A DNA stretch of 64,000 nt from an uncultured Alphaproteobacteria bacterium (lineage in GTDB: Bacteria; Pseudomonadota; Alphaproteobacteria; Rs-D84): NCBI GenBank assembly GCA_904502095.1, contig CAJGDG010000002.1:1-64000 (forward strand), given 5' to 3'. The translations under genes were made by a program, and so were the position numbers. Shown in pieces: positions 15,923 through 23,602 of this stretch. The first letter of the stretch is position 1. Each line of letters starts with the position of its first letter. Under the pieces are notes generated by a model, which was not told where the DNA came from, did not search any database, and saw nothing but the letters and a program-made list of their open reading frames with translations.

Positions 15923-17656
15923 ATGTCTTATGATATTGAAATAATTCGTCATTCGTTGGCACACGTTATGGCGGCGGCTGTTAAAAAATTGCACCCTGAT
16001 GTTAAATTCGCAGGGGGGCCAGCAATCGAAAATGGTTTCTATTATGACTTTGATACAGAATATCGCTTTTCCGAAGAAGATTTTGCAAAAATCGAAAAGG
16101 AAATGCGCGATTTAATTAAATCAAACGGTCGCTTTGAACAACGCAATGTTTCTGTTGATGAAGCCAAAGAAATATTCGCAAATCAGCCATACAAAATGGA
16201 ATGGTTAAATGAATATGATGCCGCAGGCGAAGCGTTGTCTGTTTATGCTTTCCGTGATTTTGTTGATTTGTGTCGTGGTCCGCATGTGGAAAGTTCCAAA
16301 GACTTGCCAAGGGATGCGTTCAAAATCCGCAGTGTGGCCGGTGCATACTGGAAAGGAAATGCAAAAAATAAAATGCTGCAACGCATATATGTTGATGCGT
16401 TTGCCAGCAAAGAAGAATTGGACGCGTTCCTGAAAATGCAAGAAGAGGCTGCTGCGCGCGATAATAGAAAACTGGGGCGCGATATGGATTTGTTCCACTT
16501 TGAACCTGATTATGCGCCGGGGTCTGTTTTCTGGCATGACAAGGGATATAAAATTTATCGCAAATTGATAGAATACTTGCGTGCACGCCAGGAAAATGCT
16601 GGCTATATGGAAATTTGTACGCCTGCGGTTATGGACAGATGTTTATGGGAGCGCAGTGGTCATTGGGCAAAATATGGTGAGCATAATTATTCTGGGAAAA
16701 CCCAAGATGGTAAAACATTTTGTATAAAGCCTATGTCTTGTCCGGGCGGTATGTTGGTGTTTGGTCATGGTATCAAGTCTTATAAAGATTTGCCTATGTA
16801 TGTTGCGGAATTCGGTAAGGTTTATCGTTATGAAGCAGCGGGTGGTTTGTCCGGGCTGATGCGTGTGCGCGAGTTTACGCAGGATGATGCGCATATATTC
16901 TGTACAGAAGAACAGTTGGAATCAGAAGTTGTAAAGATTTTAAAGTTTATCAAAGATATTTATTCAAAGTTCGGCTTTGATAATATTTCAATGAAGTTGG
17001 CAACGCGCAAGGATTCTGAATTTCGTATAGGTTCTGACGAAATTTGGGACAAGGCAGAAGGGGCATTGAAACATGCGCTGGATGCAAATGGAATTGAGTA
17101 CGAGATTGCCGAAGGCGATGCAGCATTTTATGGCCCAAAGATTGATAATTATTTGAAAGATTCAATGGGGCGCGTATGGCAGTGTGGGACCGTGCAATTG
17201 GACATGAATTTGCCAGAACGATTCGATTTGTCTTATGTTGGTGAAGATGGTGAAAAACATCGCCCAATTATGTTGCATCGTGCTTTGTTAGGGTCTATCG
17301 AACGCTTTATGGGCGTGCTGTTGGAATCAACGGGGGGGCATTTGCCACTGTGGTTGTCGCCAGAACCGGTTGTTGTCACACCTATTTCTGAAAAGCATGC
17401 GGATTATGCAAACGAAGTTGTGGCCGCACTACGTGGTGCCGGTGTAAATACACGTGCAGATTTGCGTGATGAAAAAGTGAACTATAAAATCCGTGAATTG
17501 TCGCTGGCAAAAACACCAATCGTTGCAGTTGTTGGCGAAAAAGAAATGGCTGATAAAACTGTGACATTGCGCAGACTGGGTGAACAAAAACAGGAAACAA
17601 TTCCATTGGCAGAATTTGTTCAAATGATGCAAGATGCAATTAAAATGCCATTGTAA
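15923..17656 (+). CDS. thrS: Threonyl-tRNA synthetase without TGS domain
   Basis: Charges tRNA(Thr) in the cytoplasm. At 577 residues it lacks the roughly 60-residue N-terminal TGS domain of the 642-residue E. coli enzyme and starts directly in the editing domain. The editing residues HSLAH and CRGPHV are present. The class II core has the zinc ligands Cys in KPMSCPGG, His in QDDAHIF and His in MLHRALLG, and the anticodon-binding domain is at the C-terminus. The ATG at 15923 follows AAAGG at 8 bases. It is preceded by the threonine leader ORF and so is probably controlled by Thr-tRNA charging. Confidence 0.96.
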   Translation: MSYDIEIIRHSLAHVMAAAVKKLHPDVKFAGGPAIENGFYYDFDTEYRFSEEDFAKIEKEMRDLIKSNGRFEQRNVSVDEAKEIFANQPYKMEWLNEYDAAGEALSVYAFRDFVDLCRGPHVESSKDLPRDAFKIRSVAGAYWKGNAKNKMLQRIYVDAFASKEELDAFLKMQEEAAARDNRKLGRDMDLFHFEPDYAPGSVFWHDKGYKIYRKLIEYLRARQENAGYMEICTPAVMDRCLWERSGHWAKYGEHNYSGKTQDGKTFCIKPMSCPGGMLVFGHGIKSYKDLPMYVAEFGKVYRYEAAGGLSGLMRVREFTQDDAHIFCTEEQLESEVVKILKFIKDIYSKFGFDNISMKLATRKDSEFRIGSDEIWDKAEGALKHALDANGIEYEIAEGDAAFYGPKIDNYLKDSMGRVWQCGTVQLDMNLPERFDLSYVGEDGEKHRPIMLHRALLGSIERFMGVLLESTGGHLPLWLSPEPVVVTPISEKHADYANEVVAALRGAGVNTRADLRDEKVNYKIRELSLAKTPIVAVVGEKEMADKTVTLRRLGEQKQETIPLAEFVQMMQDAIKMPL

Positions 17657-17663
17657 TAAATCT

Positions 17664-17681
17664 GGGGCAGGGAACTGCCCC
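17664..17681 (+). other. Hairpin between thrS and the small lipoprotein gene
   Basis: GGGGCAG-GGAA-CTGCCCC is a perfect 7-bp stem with a GNRA-like loop right after thrS. An A-run, not a T-run, follows on this strand, so it is more likely an mRNA-stabilising or processing element than a strong terminator. Confidence 0.5.
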
Positions 17682-17708
17682 AAAAAATTAAATGAAAGGA
17701 AGGATAAT

Positions 17709-17852
17709 ATGAAGAAAGTTTTGATCTTGATTGCGCTGGTCTTGACACCGATGGTTGTTGCAGGTTGTGCAAAAAAATGCGAAGTAGAACCAATTGTAGA
17801 AGAAAATCATAAGTTGATTGTGCCTCCTAACTTTGGGCAGATGCCAAAATAA
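17709..17852 (+). CDS. Small lipoprotein, possible BamF-like
   Basis: A 47-residue lipoprotein precursor. It has a basic start, a hydrophobic core and the lipobox MVVAGC, so the mature protein is only about 28 residues. Its tail LIVPPNFGQMPK resembles the 'VPP(D/E)F...PP' motif of alphaproteobacterial BamF (DUF3035), an accessory lipoprotein of the outer-membrane assembly complex, but full BamF proteins are longer. The lipoprotein call is firm and the BamF link is speculative. The ATG at 17709 has AAAGGAAGGA upstream; the earlier in-frame start overlaps thrS and has no signal peptide. Confidence 0.75.
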   Translation: MKKVLILIALVLTPMVVAGCAKKCEVEPIVEENHKLIVPPNFGQMPK

Positions 17853-17870
17853 TTTTTTGATTATATCTGT

Positions 17871-17899
17871 TTGGCGGTTGGGCTTTTTTATGATATAAT
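17871..17899 (+). promoter_or_regulatory. Promoter of the SPOR gene
   Basis: TTGGCG (17871-17876), a 17-base spacer and TATAAT (17894-17899) inside an extended -10, TATGATATAAT. The start codon is 31 bases downstream. Confidence 0.75.
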
Positions 17900-17930
17900 A
17901 CATGTATAATTTTACAGGGGGGATTACGTT

Positions 17931-18713
17931 ATGAACGAAGATAACAGCTTGGATTTACTTGACTTAGATGATGCAGAATCTATGGATTCTTTGCCAGAGG
18001 CACCGGCGTTGGCTGCGCCAAGACCTAAAAAACCATGGCTGTTGTTGACGGTCGGTTTGGCGGTTATTGTGTTGGCGTCGTATGTGATTATTCGCGCAAT
18101 TGGAACAGAATCTTCTTCGTCTGTGGAAATTGATTTAGATGCGCCTGTTATGATGGTAGATGAACAGGGAAAGCCGATCGATATGAATGTTATGCCGCCT
18201 GTAAAACCGGCTGCGCCTGTACAGCAACCTGTTGTTCAGCCTGTTCAACAGACTGCGCCGGCTGCACAACCAAAACTGGCTGTGCAATCCGAGCCTGTGG
18301 TACAATCGGCGCCTGTACGCGTAATAGAAGACAGAAAAGAAGTTAAGTTTGAACCAGCCAATGTTGCAGAACCCACTCCTGTTGCAAAACCTGCGGCAAA
18401 GCCTGTGTCTAAACCTGTGGTAAAGACGCAACCAAAACCAGTCGCTAAAAAGAAAGCTGTTACATCTGTATTCAGTTGGTATGTTCAATTTGGTTCATAT
18501 AGCACGCGTGCATTGGCAGAAAGTGCGCAACGCAAGTTGGCGTCTTCTCACGCCGGTTTGTTTAGTGGTAAACAATTTGTTATTTTGGCGGCGCAGTTGA
18601 AAAATGGTACAACTACATACAGATTGCGTGTTGGATTTAATTCGTCAGGTGATGCAAACGGATTTTGCCGTAATGCCAAAGCTGATGGATTGGATTGTTA
18701 TGTGACAAAATAA
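17931..18713 (+). CDS. SPOR domain membrane protein
   Basis: A 260-residue inner-membrane protein. It has a short acidic cytoplasmic tail (1-33), one membrane helix (about 36-57), a long Pro/Gln/Lys-rich periplasmic linker (about 80-180) and a C-terminal SPOR domain (about 184-260: WYVQFGSYSTRALAESAQRKL). SPOR domains bind glycan strands stripped of peptides at the division septum, so it probably acts in cell constriction. It lies upstream of tatA, a neighbourhood common in alphaproteobacteria. It starts its own transcription unit. Confidence 0.9.
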   Translation: MNEDNSLDLLDLDDAESMDSLPEAPALAAPRPKKPWLLLTVGLAVIVLASYVIIRAIGTESSSSVEIDLDAPVMMVDEQGKPIDMNVMPPVKPAAPVQQPVVQPVQQTAPAAQPKLAVQSEPVVQSAPVRVIEDRKEVKFEPANVAEPTPVAKPAAKPVSKPVVKTQPKPVAKKKAVTSVFSWYVQFGSYSTRALAESAQRKLASSHAGLFSGKQFVILAAQLKNGTTTYRLRVGFNSSGDANGFCRNAKADGLDCYVTK

Positions 18714-18733
18714 TGTAAAAAGAGGAAATGAAA

Positions 18734-18949
18734 ATGTTTGGACGTTTTGGATGGGCTGAAATCTTAGTTGTTGTCGTCTTGGTTGTTATTTTGTTTGGTT
18801 CAAATAAAATCCCAGGCATGATGAAGAATTTGGCTGATGGTTTGAATGTCTTTAAAAAAGAAATTAAAGATACGAAAAAGCCAGAAAAAAAAGAACAGGG
18901 AAAAAAGCCTGTTGCAAAAAAGACAAAAAAAGTCGTTAAAAAGAAATAA
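18734..18949 (+). CDS. tatA: Sec-independent protein translocase TatA
   Basis: TatA forms the pore-like part of the twin-arginine export system. The 71-residue protein has the N-terminal membrane helix (GWAEILVVVVLVVILFG), the hinge and amphipathic helix (NKIPGMMKNLADGLNVFKKE) and a Lys-rich tail. I prefer the ATG at 18734 (GAGG 8 bases upstream) to the ATG two codons earlier, which is too close to that site. Unusually it is separated from tatBC by about 8 kb. Confidence 0.93.
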   Translation: MFGRFGWAEILVVVVLVVILFGSNKIPGMMKNLADGLNVFKKEIKDTKKPEKKEQGKKPVAKKTKKVVKKK

Positions 18950-18951
18950 GA

Positions 18952-18977
18952 AAAAAACCGGCATTTGCCGGTTTTTT
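18952..18977. terminator. Bidirectional terminator between tatA and dksA
   Basis: AAAAAACCGGCA and TGCCGGTTTTTT form a perfect 12-bp stem with a TT loop between convergent genes. Confidence 0.93.
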
Positions 18978-18994
18978 CAGAACACAATCACCGA

Positions 18995-19426
18995 TTATAT
19001 TTCGTGTTTTTCGCGTTCTTCTTGCTCTTCAATAGTCAGTGTAGCTAATGGACGGGCCATCATGCGTTTGATGCCAATTTCATCGCCAGATAATATGCTG
19101 TACCCAAAAGTGCCATTTTCAATTCTGTCCAGCGCGGCGTTTATTTTTTGCAATAATTTATTGTTTCGGTCAGATATACGCAAATCCATAGTGATGTCTT
19201 GGTTATATGTTGCATTATCTGATTCGTCACCAACGCCGGCGTTTTCGGTTTTTTCAGCCATTCGGACCGCGTTTAAAACAGAATCGCGTTCGCTTATTAA
19301 TTCTTCTTTTTGTGCTGTTAAAATGTTGTAAAAATACGCCAACTGTTCAGGGCACATATAAGGTTCTGAAAGTTTTGGTTTGTATTTTTCCGGCAATTCA
19401 ATGTTTTTATAATTCTTCTTGGCCAT
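18995..19426 (-). CDS. dksA: DksA-like transcription factor lacking all zinc-finger cysteines
   Basis: A 143-residue DksA/TraR-family protein. DksA enters the RNA polymerase secondary channel and with ppGpp adjusts rRNA and amino-acid promoters. The coiled-coil region carries the usual 'ERDSVLNAVRMAE...GDESDNAT' tip, and the C-terminal part reads GYSILSGDEIGIKRMMARPLATL. All four Cys positions of E. coli DksA (C114, C117, C135, C138) are replaced, so no zinc finger can form; some family members also lack it. The ATG at 19426 (AAGGGG upstream) lies 2 bases after the trxA stop, so the two genes are co-transcribed. Confidence 0.9.
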   Translation of the reverse strand: MAKKNYKNIELPEKYKPKLSEPYMCPEQLAYFYNILTAQKEELISERDSVLNAVRMAEKTENAGVGDESDNATYNQDITMDLRISDRNNKLLQKINAALDRIENGTFGYSILSGDEIGIKRMMARPLATLTIEEQEEREKHEI

Positions 19427-19428
19427 TA

Positions 19429-19749
19429 TTATGCCCCTTTTAATTCTTTTATCCAATCCAGTACTGTGTCTTCGTCCATCAGACCTGTGCGCGCTTCGAC
19501 TAATTCACCATTTTTAAATGCCAGTACGCTGGGAATGCTGCGGATGCCGTACTTTGCAGGTGTGCGGCGGTTGGATTCATCTATTTCAAATTTTACAAAT
19601 GTTGTGTCTGACGCTTTTTCAGATGCAGATTCAAAAATAGGGCCAAACATTCTGCATGGACCACACCAAGATGCCCAGAAATCAACCAATGTGATACCGT
19701 TGCCAATAAAGCTGTCGAATGTTGCATCGTTTGCGTGTTTTATTGCCAT
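19429..19749 (-). CDS. trxA: Thioredoxin
   Basis: A 106-residue cytoplasmic thioredoxin that reduces protein disulfides. The active site is WCGPC (residues 28-32), with the conserved cis-Pro in SIPSVLAF and the FKNGE loop. The ATG at 19749 has an AAGGAGAAA site; an earlier in-frame start would overlap the divergent sufS promoter. It is followed by a cysteine-free DksA in the same operon. Confidence 0.95.
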   Translation of the reverse strand: MAIKHANDATFDSFIGNGITLVDFWASWCGPCRMFGPIFESASEKASDTTFVKFEIDESNRRTPAKYGIRSIPSVLAFKNGELVEARTGLMDEDTVLDWIKELKGA

Positions 19750-19823
19750 CTTTTTCTCCTTCTTTCTATTGATATTCGGGCAAAGTGTATTATAATCAGC
19801 ACAAAATGCAAGAGAAAACATAA

Positions 19824-20912
19824 ATGAATAAAATCATATACTTAGATGCGGCTGCAAGTTATCCTAAACCAGGGACTGTGATAGAGGCAGAAGTTGACTT
19901 TTTGCAGAACAAATATGCAAATGCTGGGCGTGGGGTTTGTGCGCGTGCAGGGGCTGTTGATGTGATGGTTGATGGGGTGCGTGAATGTGTGGCTGATTTT
20001 ATAGGCGCGAAAAAAAATAATATCGTTTTTACATCTGGTACAACAGCAGCTATGAATATGATTGCCAGAATGTTAAATTTGGATGCAGGCAAAACAGTTG
20101 CGGTGTCTGATTTAGATCATCACAGTGCACGCTTGCCTTTTGTTCAGACTGGTGCACGTATAGTTTTATGCCCATTGGATGATAATTATAATATCGATTC
20201 GAAAAATATTCCGTATGCTGATGTTGTCGTTATAACAGCAATGTCGAATGTTATTGGTATGCCCCAAGATGTTGCAGCGATTGTTGGTTGCGCGAAACTG
20301 AAAAATCCAAATGTTATAACAGTGGTGGATGCAGCGCAATTTGTCGTACACAGCGAAATTGATGTTGAAAAATGGGGGTGTGATTTTCTGTGTTTTTCTG
20401 GACATAAAATTGGTGCCGATACCGGTGTTGGTGTTATGTATATAAAAAATCCGGATAATTATAAGCCCGTTTTTTTTGGCGGTGGTATGGTTAATAAAAT
20501 TGTAGGTGGTGATATTATTTACAATTCTGCGCCAGATGTTTTTGAGGCCGGTACTTTGCCATTAACACAGATTGCTGGGTTGAAAAATGCAATTGCGGAT
20601 ATCAAGAAAAATAGACCTGATTTAAACTTGATAAAATTTATGTATGACGAATTATCCAAAATTGAAAAAATTAAGATTTTGTCTGGCCGTGATTCTGCGT
20701 TGTTAACATTTGTTGTTGATGGTATGCATGCGTTGGATTTTGGCGCGCTGATTGGTACGCGCGGTGTATGTGTGCGTGTCGGAAAGATGTGTGCCAGCTG
20801 GATTCATCAGATTATGGGTGTGCCAGGCAGCATAAGGATTTCTGTTGGGGCGTATAACTCAAAGGATGAAGTTAAAACGGTTATTGGGTATATAAAAGAA
20901 ATTATAAAATGA
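19824..20912 (+). CDS. sufS: Cysteine desulfurase, SufS type
   Basis: A 362-residue PLP-dependent enzyme that takes sulfur from cysteine as a persulfide for Fe-S cluster assembly. The PLP lysine is K195 in SGHKIGADTGVGVMY and the catalytic Cys is C323 in RVGKMCASW. The short insertion around the Cys is characteristic of group II (SufS) enzymes that need SufE. It is shorter than typical SufS (about 400 residues). Its stop overlaps the start of sufT (ATGA), and sufE follows. Confidence 0.9.
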   Translation: MNKIIYLDAAASYPKPGTVIEAEVDFLQNKYANAGRGVCARAGAVDVMVDGVRECVADFIGAKKNNIVFTSGTTAAMNMIARMLNLDAGKTVAVSDLDHHSARLPFVQTGARIVLCPLDDNYNIDSKNIPYADVVVITAMSNVIGMPQDVAAIVGCAKLKNPNVITVVDAAQFVVHSEIDVEKWGCDFLCFSGHKIGADTGVGVMYIKNPDNYKPVFFGGGMVNKIVGGDIIYNSAPDVFEAGTLPLTQIAGLKNAIADIKKNRPDLNLIKFMYDELSKIEKIKILSGRDSALLTFVVDGMHALDFGALIGTRGVCVRVGKMCASWIHQIMGVPGSIRISVGAYNSKDEVKTVIGYIKEIIK

Positions 20913-21223
20913 GTTTTACAAAGCAAGATATTATTGACGCGTTAAAGAAAATCTATGACCCAGAAATTCCTGTGAATATTTGGGATATGGGTTTGATTTA
21001 TGATATTGATATCAGAAACGAAGAGGTCGTAATAAAAATGACTTTTACCAGTCCAACATGTCCGATGATGGAAGAGTTGTTGGGACAGGTTCGCGAATCG
21101 GTTAAGGGTGTTGTTGGCGATATGCCTGTGCAGGTCGATTTAGTTTGGGACCCACCATGGGATTTGTCGCGTATGTCAGATGCGGCGCGTTTGGAACTGG
21201 ATTTGACAAATCAAGGGTGGTAA
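20909..21223 (+). CDS. sufT: SufT/MIP18 (DUF59) family Fe-S assembly protein
   Basis: A 104-residue protein of the DUF59/MIP18 family that helps mature Fe-S proteins. The signatures DPEIPVNIWDMGLIYDI, then TSPTCPMMEEL with the conserved Cys, then VWDPPWDLSRMS, are typical of SufT-like members. It lies between sufS and sufE with a 4-base overlap and a 2-base gap, fixing its role in the sulfur-transfer operon. Confidence 0.9.
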   Translation: MSFTKQDIIDALKKIYDPEIPVNIWDMGLIYDIDIRNEEVVIKMTFTSPTCPMMEELLGQVRESVKGVVGDMPVQVDLVWDPPWDLSRMSDAARLELDLTNQGW

Positions 21224-21225
21224 AC

Positions 21226-21588
21226 ATGAACTATGGTGATATAAAAAATATTCTGACCGCAATTGATGATGATGCGTTAAAGTTAGAAGTCGTTATGGAT
21301 TTAGGAAAGGGGTTAGCCGCTGTCCCAGATAATGCGATATGTTCTGAGATTGTGGGTTGTTCGTCTTTTGTTGAAATTTGTCGCGCAGGGAATCGGTTTT
21401 ATGGACGTGCGGATTCTGCGATTGTGCGCGGAATTGTTGCGATATTTATTGCTATGTTGGATTCCAAGACGTCGGATGAAATAAAAAAAATAGATATTGA
21501 ATCTGAATTTAATTCGCTGAATTTGAATCTGGGGGCAGGGCGATTAAATGGCGTGAATTCTATGATTCGTTTTTTTCGTAATTTATGA
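21226..21588 (+). CDS. sufE: SufE-like sulfur acceptor
   Basis: A 120-residue protein that accepts persulfide from SufS on C45 (VGCSSF) and passes it to the SufBC(D) scaffold. The C-terminal LNLGAGRLNGVNSMI matches the family's 'L.(P/A)xRxNGxxxM' end. The ATG at 21226 is used because an upstream in-frame ATG lies within sufT. Confidence 0.88.
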   Translation: MNYGDIKNILTAIDDDALKLEVVMDLGKGLAAVPDNAICSEIVGCSSFVEICRAGNRFYGRADSAIVRGIVAIFIAMLDSKTSDEIKKIDIESEFNSLNLNLGAGRLNGVNSMIRFFRNL

Positions 21589-21594
21589 TAAAAT
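21584..21594 (+). promoter_or_regulatory. Extended -10 promoter of ftsL-like/ftsI
   Basis: TATGATAAAAT overlaps the end of sufE and ends 33 bases before the ATG at 21628. Confidence 0.5.
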
Positions 21595-21627
21595 AGATAC
21601 ATAATTTGTGGTTGTGGGGGGATTTTT

Positions 21628-21921
21628 ATGAACGATGATGAAAAAATGTTTCAAATAGGTGCGTGGGCCCTGGGGATTGTGTTGCTGTTGACTGTTGTGT
21701 TGCAGGTGTCTTTTCGTACTCAAAACAGACAAATAAATCGTGTTCGTCGTGATATTGTACAGACCCAACAAAAAGTCGCTGTTGCCCAGGCTAGTTTTGC
21801 ATCGTTTGTTCGACCTGAAATTTTGCGCAGTATGGTGACGACAATTGCGCCAAAAACAGAAGTGATAAGTTTTAATAAATCAATCGCAATTAATGATTTA
21901 AAAGAAAAAGAAATAAAGTAA
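21628..21921 (+). CDS. FtsL-like division protein
   Basis: A 97-residue bitopic protein with one N-terminal membrane helix (about 10-28) and a following periplasmic coiled coil. Size, topology and position directly before ftsI (TAATG overlap) fit FtsL, which forms the FtsQLB complex that activates septal peptidoglycan synthesis. FtsL diverges too much for motif-level proof, so the call rests on context and topology. Confidence 0.6.
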   Translation: MNDDEKMFQIGAWALGIVLLLTVVLQVSFRTQNRQINRVRRDIVQTQQKVAVAQASFASFVRPEILRSMVTTIAPKTEVISFNKSIAINDLKEKEIK

Positions 21922-23558
21922 TGTTCGAAGTCGGCAAAGATATTTTTAAACATGGGTTTACAGGCGCGCGCGCAGATACAATGACGCGCGGTCGGCTAAA
22001 GACGCTGTATACGGTGTTTTTGATTGCTTTTGTGTTGTTTGCAGGTCGTACATTGCAACTGGGAATTATGGGGCCAAACAGGGCGCGATTAGCGGGGGCG
22101 GATAACGAATGGTTGGTGCATCGTGCCGATATCGTCGACAGAAATGGTGATATTTTGGCGAAAAATGTTGCGTCCGGTCATATTATTTTGCGTAATAAGG
22201 CTGTGCGCGAAAAAGACCGAGAGGCTGTTGCGCAAACTATTCATCAGGCGTTGCCTTATGAATATTCTTTGGCTGATGCAATTGAATTGGTTAATTCGTC
22301 AAAAAGATTCATTCGATTGAAAAAATATGCCAGTGATGCACAACGCGAAATAATTCAAAATGCAAAGCTGGAGGGTTTGGAAATTGAAAAAGTTCAGACC
22401 AGAAAATATCCAAAGCGCAGATTGTTCTCTCATGCTGTCGGCTTTGTTGGCGAAGATGGACGCGGGTTAGAGGGCGCAGAACGCGTATATAATGATTATT
22501 TGACAGAAAACAAAGATGCATTACAGCTGTCTTTGGATTCTCGTATCCAGTCTGTTTTTTATGAACAGTTGTCTTTTGCAATGCAAAAATATCAGACCAA
22601 GGCGGCAATGGGTATGCTGATGAATTCACGAACAGGTGAAATTATCGCTATGGTATCTTTGCCGGATTTTGACCCAGAAAACCTGCGTGCAGACCCTGTG
22701 TCACATCGTTTGTTTAAGCCTATGCGCAGTGTTTATGAACTGGGGTCGATTTTTAAAATATTTAATACTGCGTTGGCGTTGGAAAATGGCATCAGTGAAG
22801 ATAAAGAATATTATGTCGCAAAACCGTTTCCTATATATGACAAACACGGCAGAGTTGCAAAAAAAATTACAGACATTCGCAGTTTTAAGCCACCACGCCC
22901 CAGTTTGAATTTAGAAGAAATTATGATGCATTCTTGTAATGTTGGCAGCGCCCAAATTGCACTTGAATTGCCAGATGGCGCGCAAAAAGAATTCTTTGAA
23001 AGATTGCATATGGACAAGGCGCTGAACCTTGAATTTGGCCGTACAGAGAATTCTTTGCCACAACGAAAATGGGGGCCGGTGGAACGCGCGACTGTCGCGT
23101 TTGGTCAAGGGTATGCTGTGACCCCAATGCATTTGTTGTTGGGTGTAAACGCTGTTGCTAATGGCGGAATTTATATTTATCCGACATTGCAAAAACGAAG
23201 TGTTGGCGTCGTTCACGGTGAACGCGTTTTGGCGGATGAAATATCCGCAAAGTTGCGCCCAATTATGTTGCGCGTTGCAGAAGAAACAAGTGGTAAAAGA
23301 GCGCGTGTCGCAGGTATTCAAATTGGTGGGAAAACATCGACTGCTGAAAAATATACGAATGGTAAAATTGATAATAAACGTAATGTGACTGCGTTTGTTG
23401 GTGTGTTCCCGGCAAATGCGCCACAGTATACAATTTTGGTTGTTTTAGATGAGCCCCAGGGAACAAAAGAGTCATGGGGATGGCGTACAGCTGCGTGGAA
23501 CGCTGTGCCGACAACTGGTAAAATATTGGATAGTATCCTGCCATTGCTATTTGAATAA
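21921..23558 (+). CDS. ftsI: Peptidoglycan transpeptidase FtsI (PBP3)
   Basis: Class B penicillin-binding protein that cross-links septal peptidoglycan. The 545 residues comprise an N-terminal membrane helix (about 28-48), the dimerisation/pedestal region, and the transpeptidase domain with S276-I-F-K279 (SxxK) and S338-C-N (SxN). The third motif is K471-T-S473 in place of the usual KTG, read directly from AAA ACA TCG. The change is conservative in size but affects a residue beside the active site that often influences beta-lactam affinity. It overlaps the ftsL-like gene by 1 base. The other division genes of the dcw cluster are not here. Confidence 0.93.
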   Translation: MFEVGKDIFKHGFTGARADTMTRGRLKTLYTVFLIAFVLFAGRTLQLGIMGPNRARLAGADNEWLVHRADIVDRNGDILAKNVASGHIILRNKAVREKDREAVAQTIHQALPYEYSLADAIELVNSSKRFIRLKKYASDAQREIIQNAKLEGLEIEKVQTRKYPKRRLFSHAVGFVGEDGRGLEGAERVYNDYLTENKDALQLSLDSRIQSVFYEQLSFAMQKYQTKAAMGMLMNSRTGEIIAMVSLPDFDPENLRADPVSHRLFKPMRSVYELGSIFKIFNTALALENGISEDKEYYVAKPFPIYDKHGRVAKKITDIRSFKPPRPSLNLEEIMMHSCNVGSAQIALELPDGAQKEFFERLHMDKALNLEFGRTENSLPQRKWGPVERATVAFGQGYAVTPMHLLLGVNAVANGGIYIYPTLQKRSVGVVHGERVLADEISAKLRPIMLRVAEETSGKRARVAGIQIGGKTSTAEKYTNGKIDNKRNVTAFVGVFPANAPQYTILVVLDEPQGTKESWGWRTAAWNAVPTTGKILDSILPLLFE

Positions 23559-23602
23559 TTTTCGGTTATAATACGCTTGATAATAAGAAAAAAGAGTAGA
23601 GC

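Noticed and set aside
17664..17681. Intrinsic terminator directly after thrS
   Set aside because: The stem is strong but followed by an A-run instead of a T-run on the coding strand.
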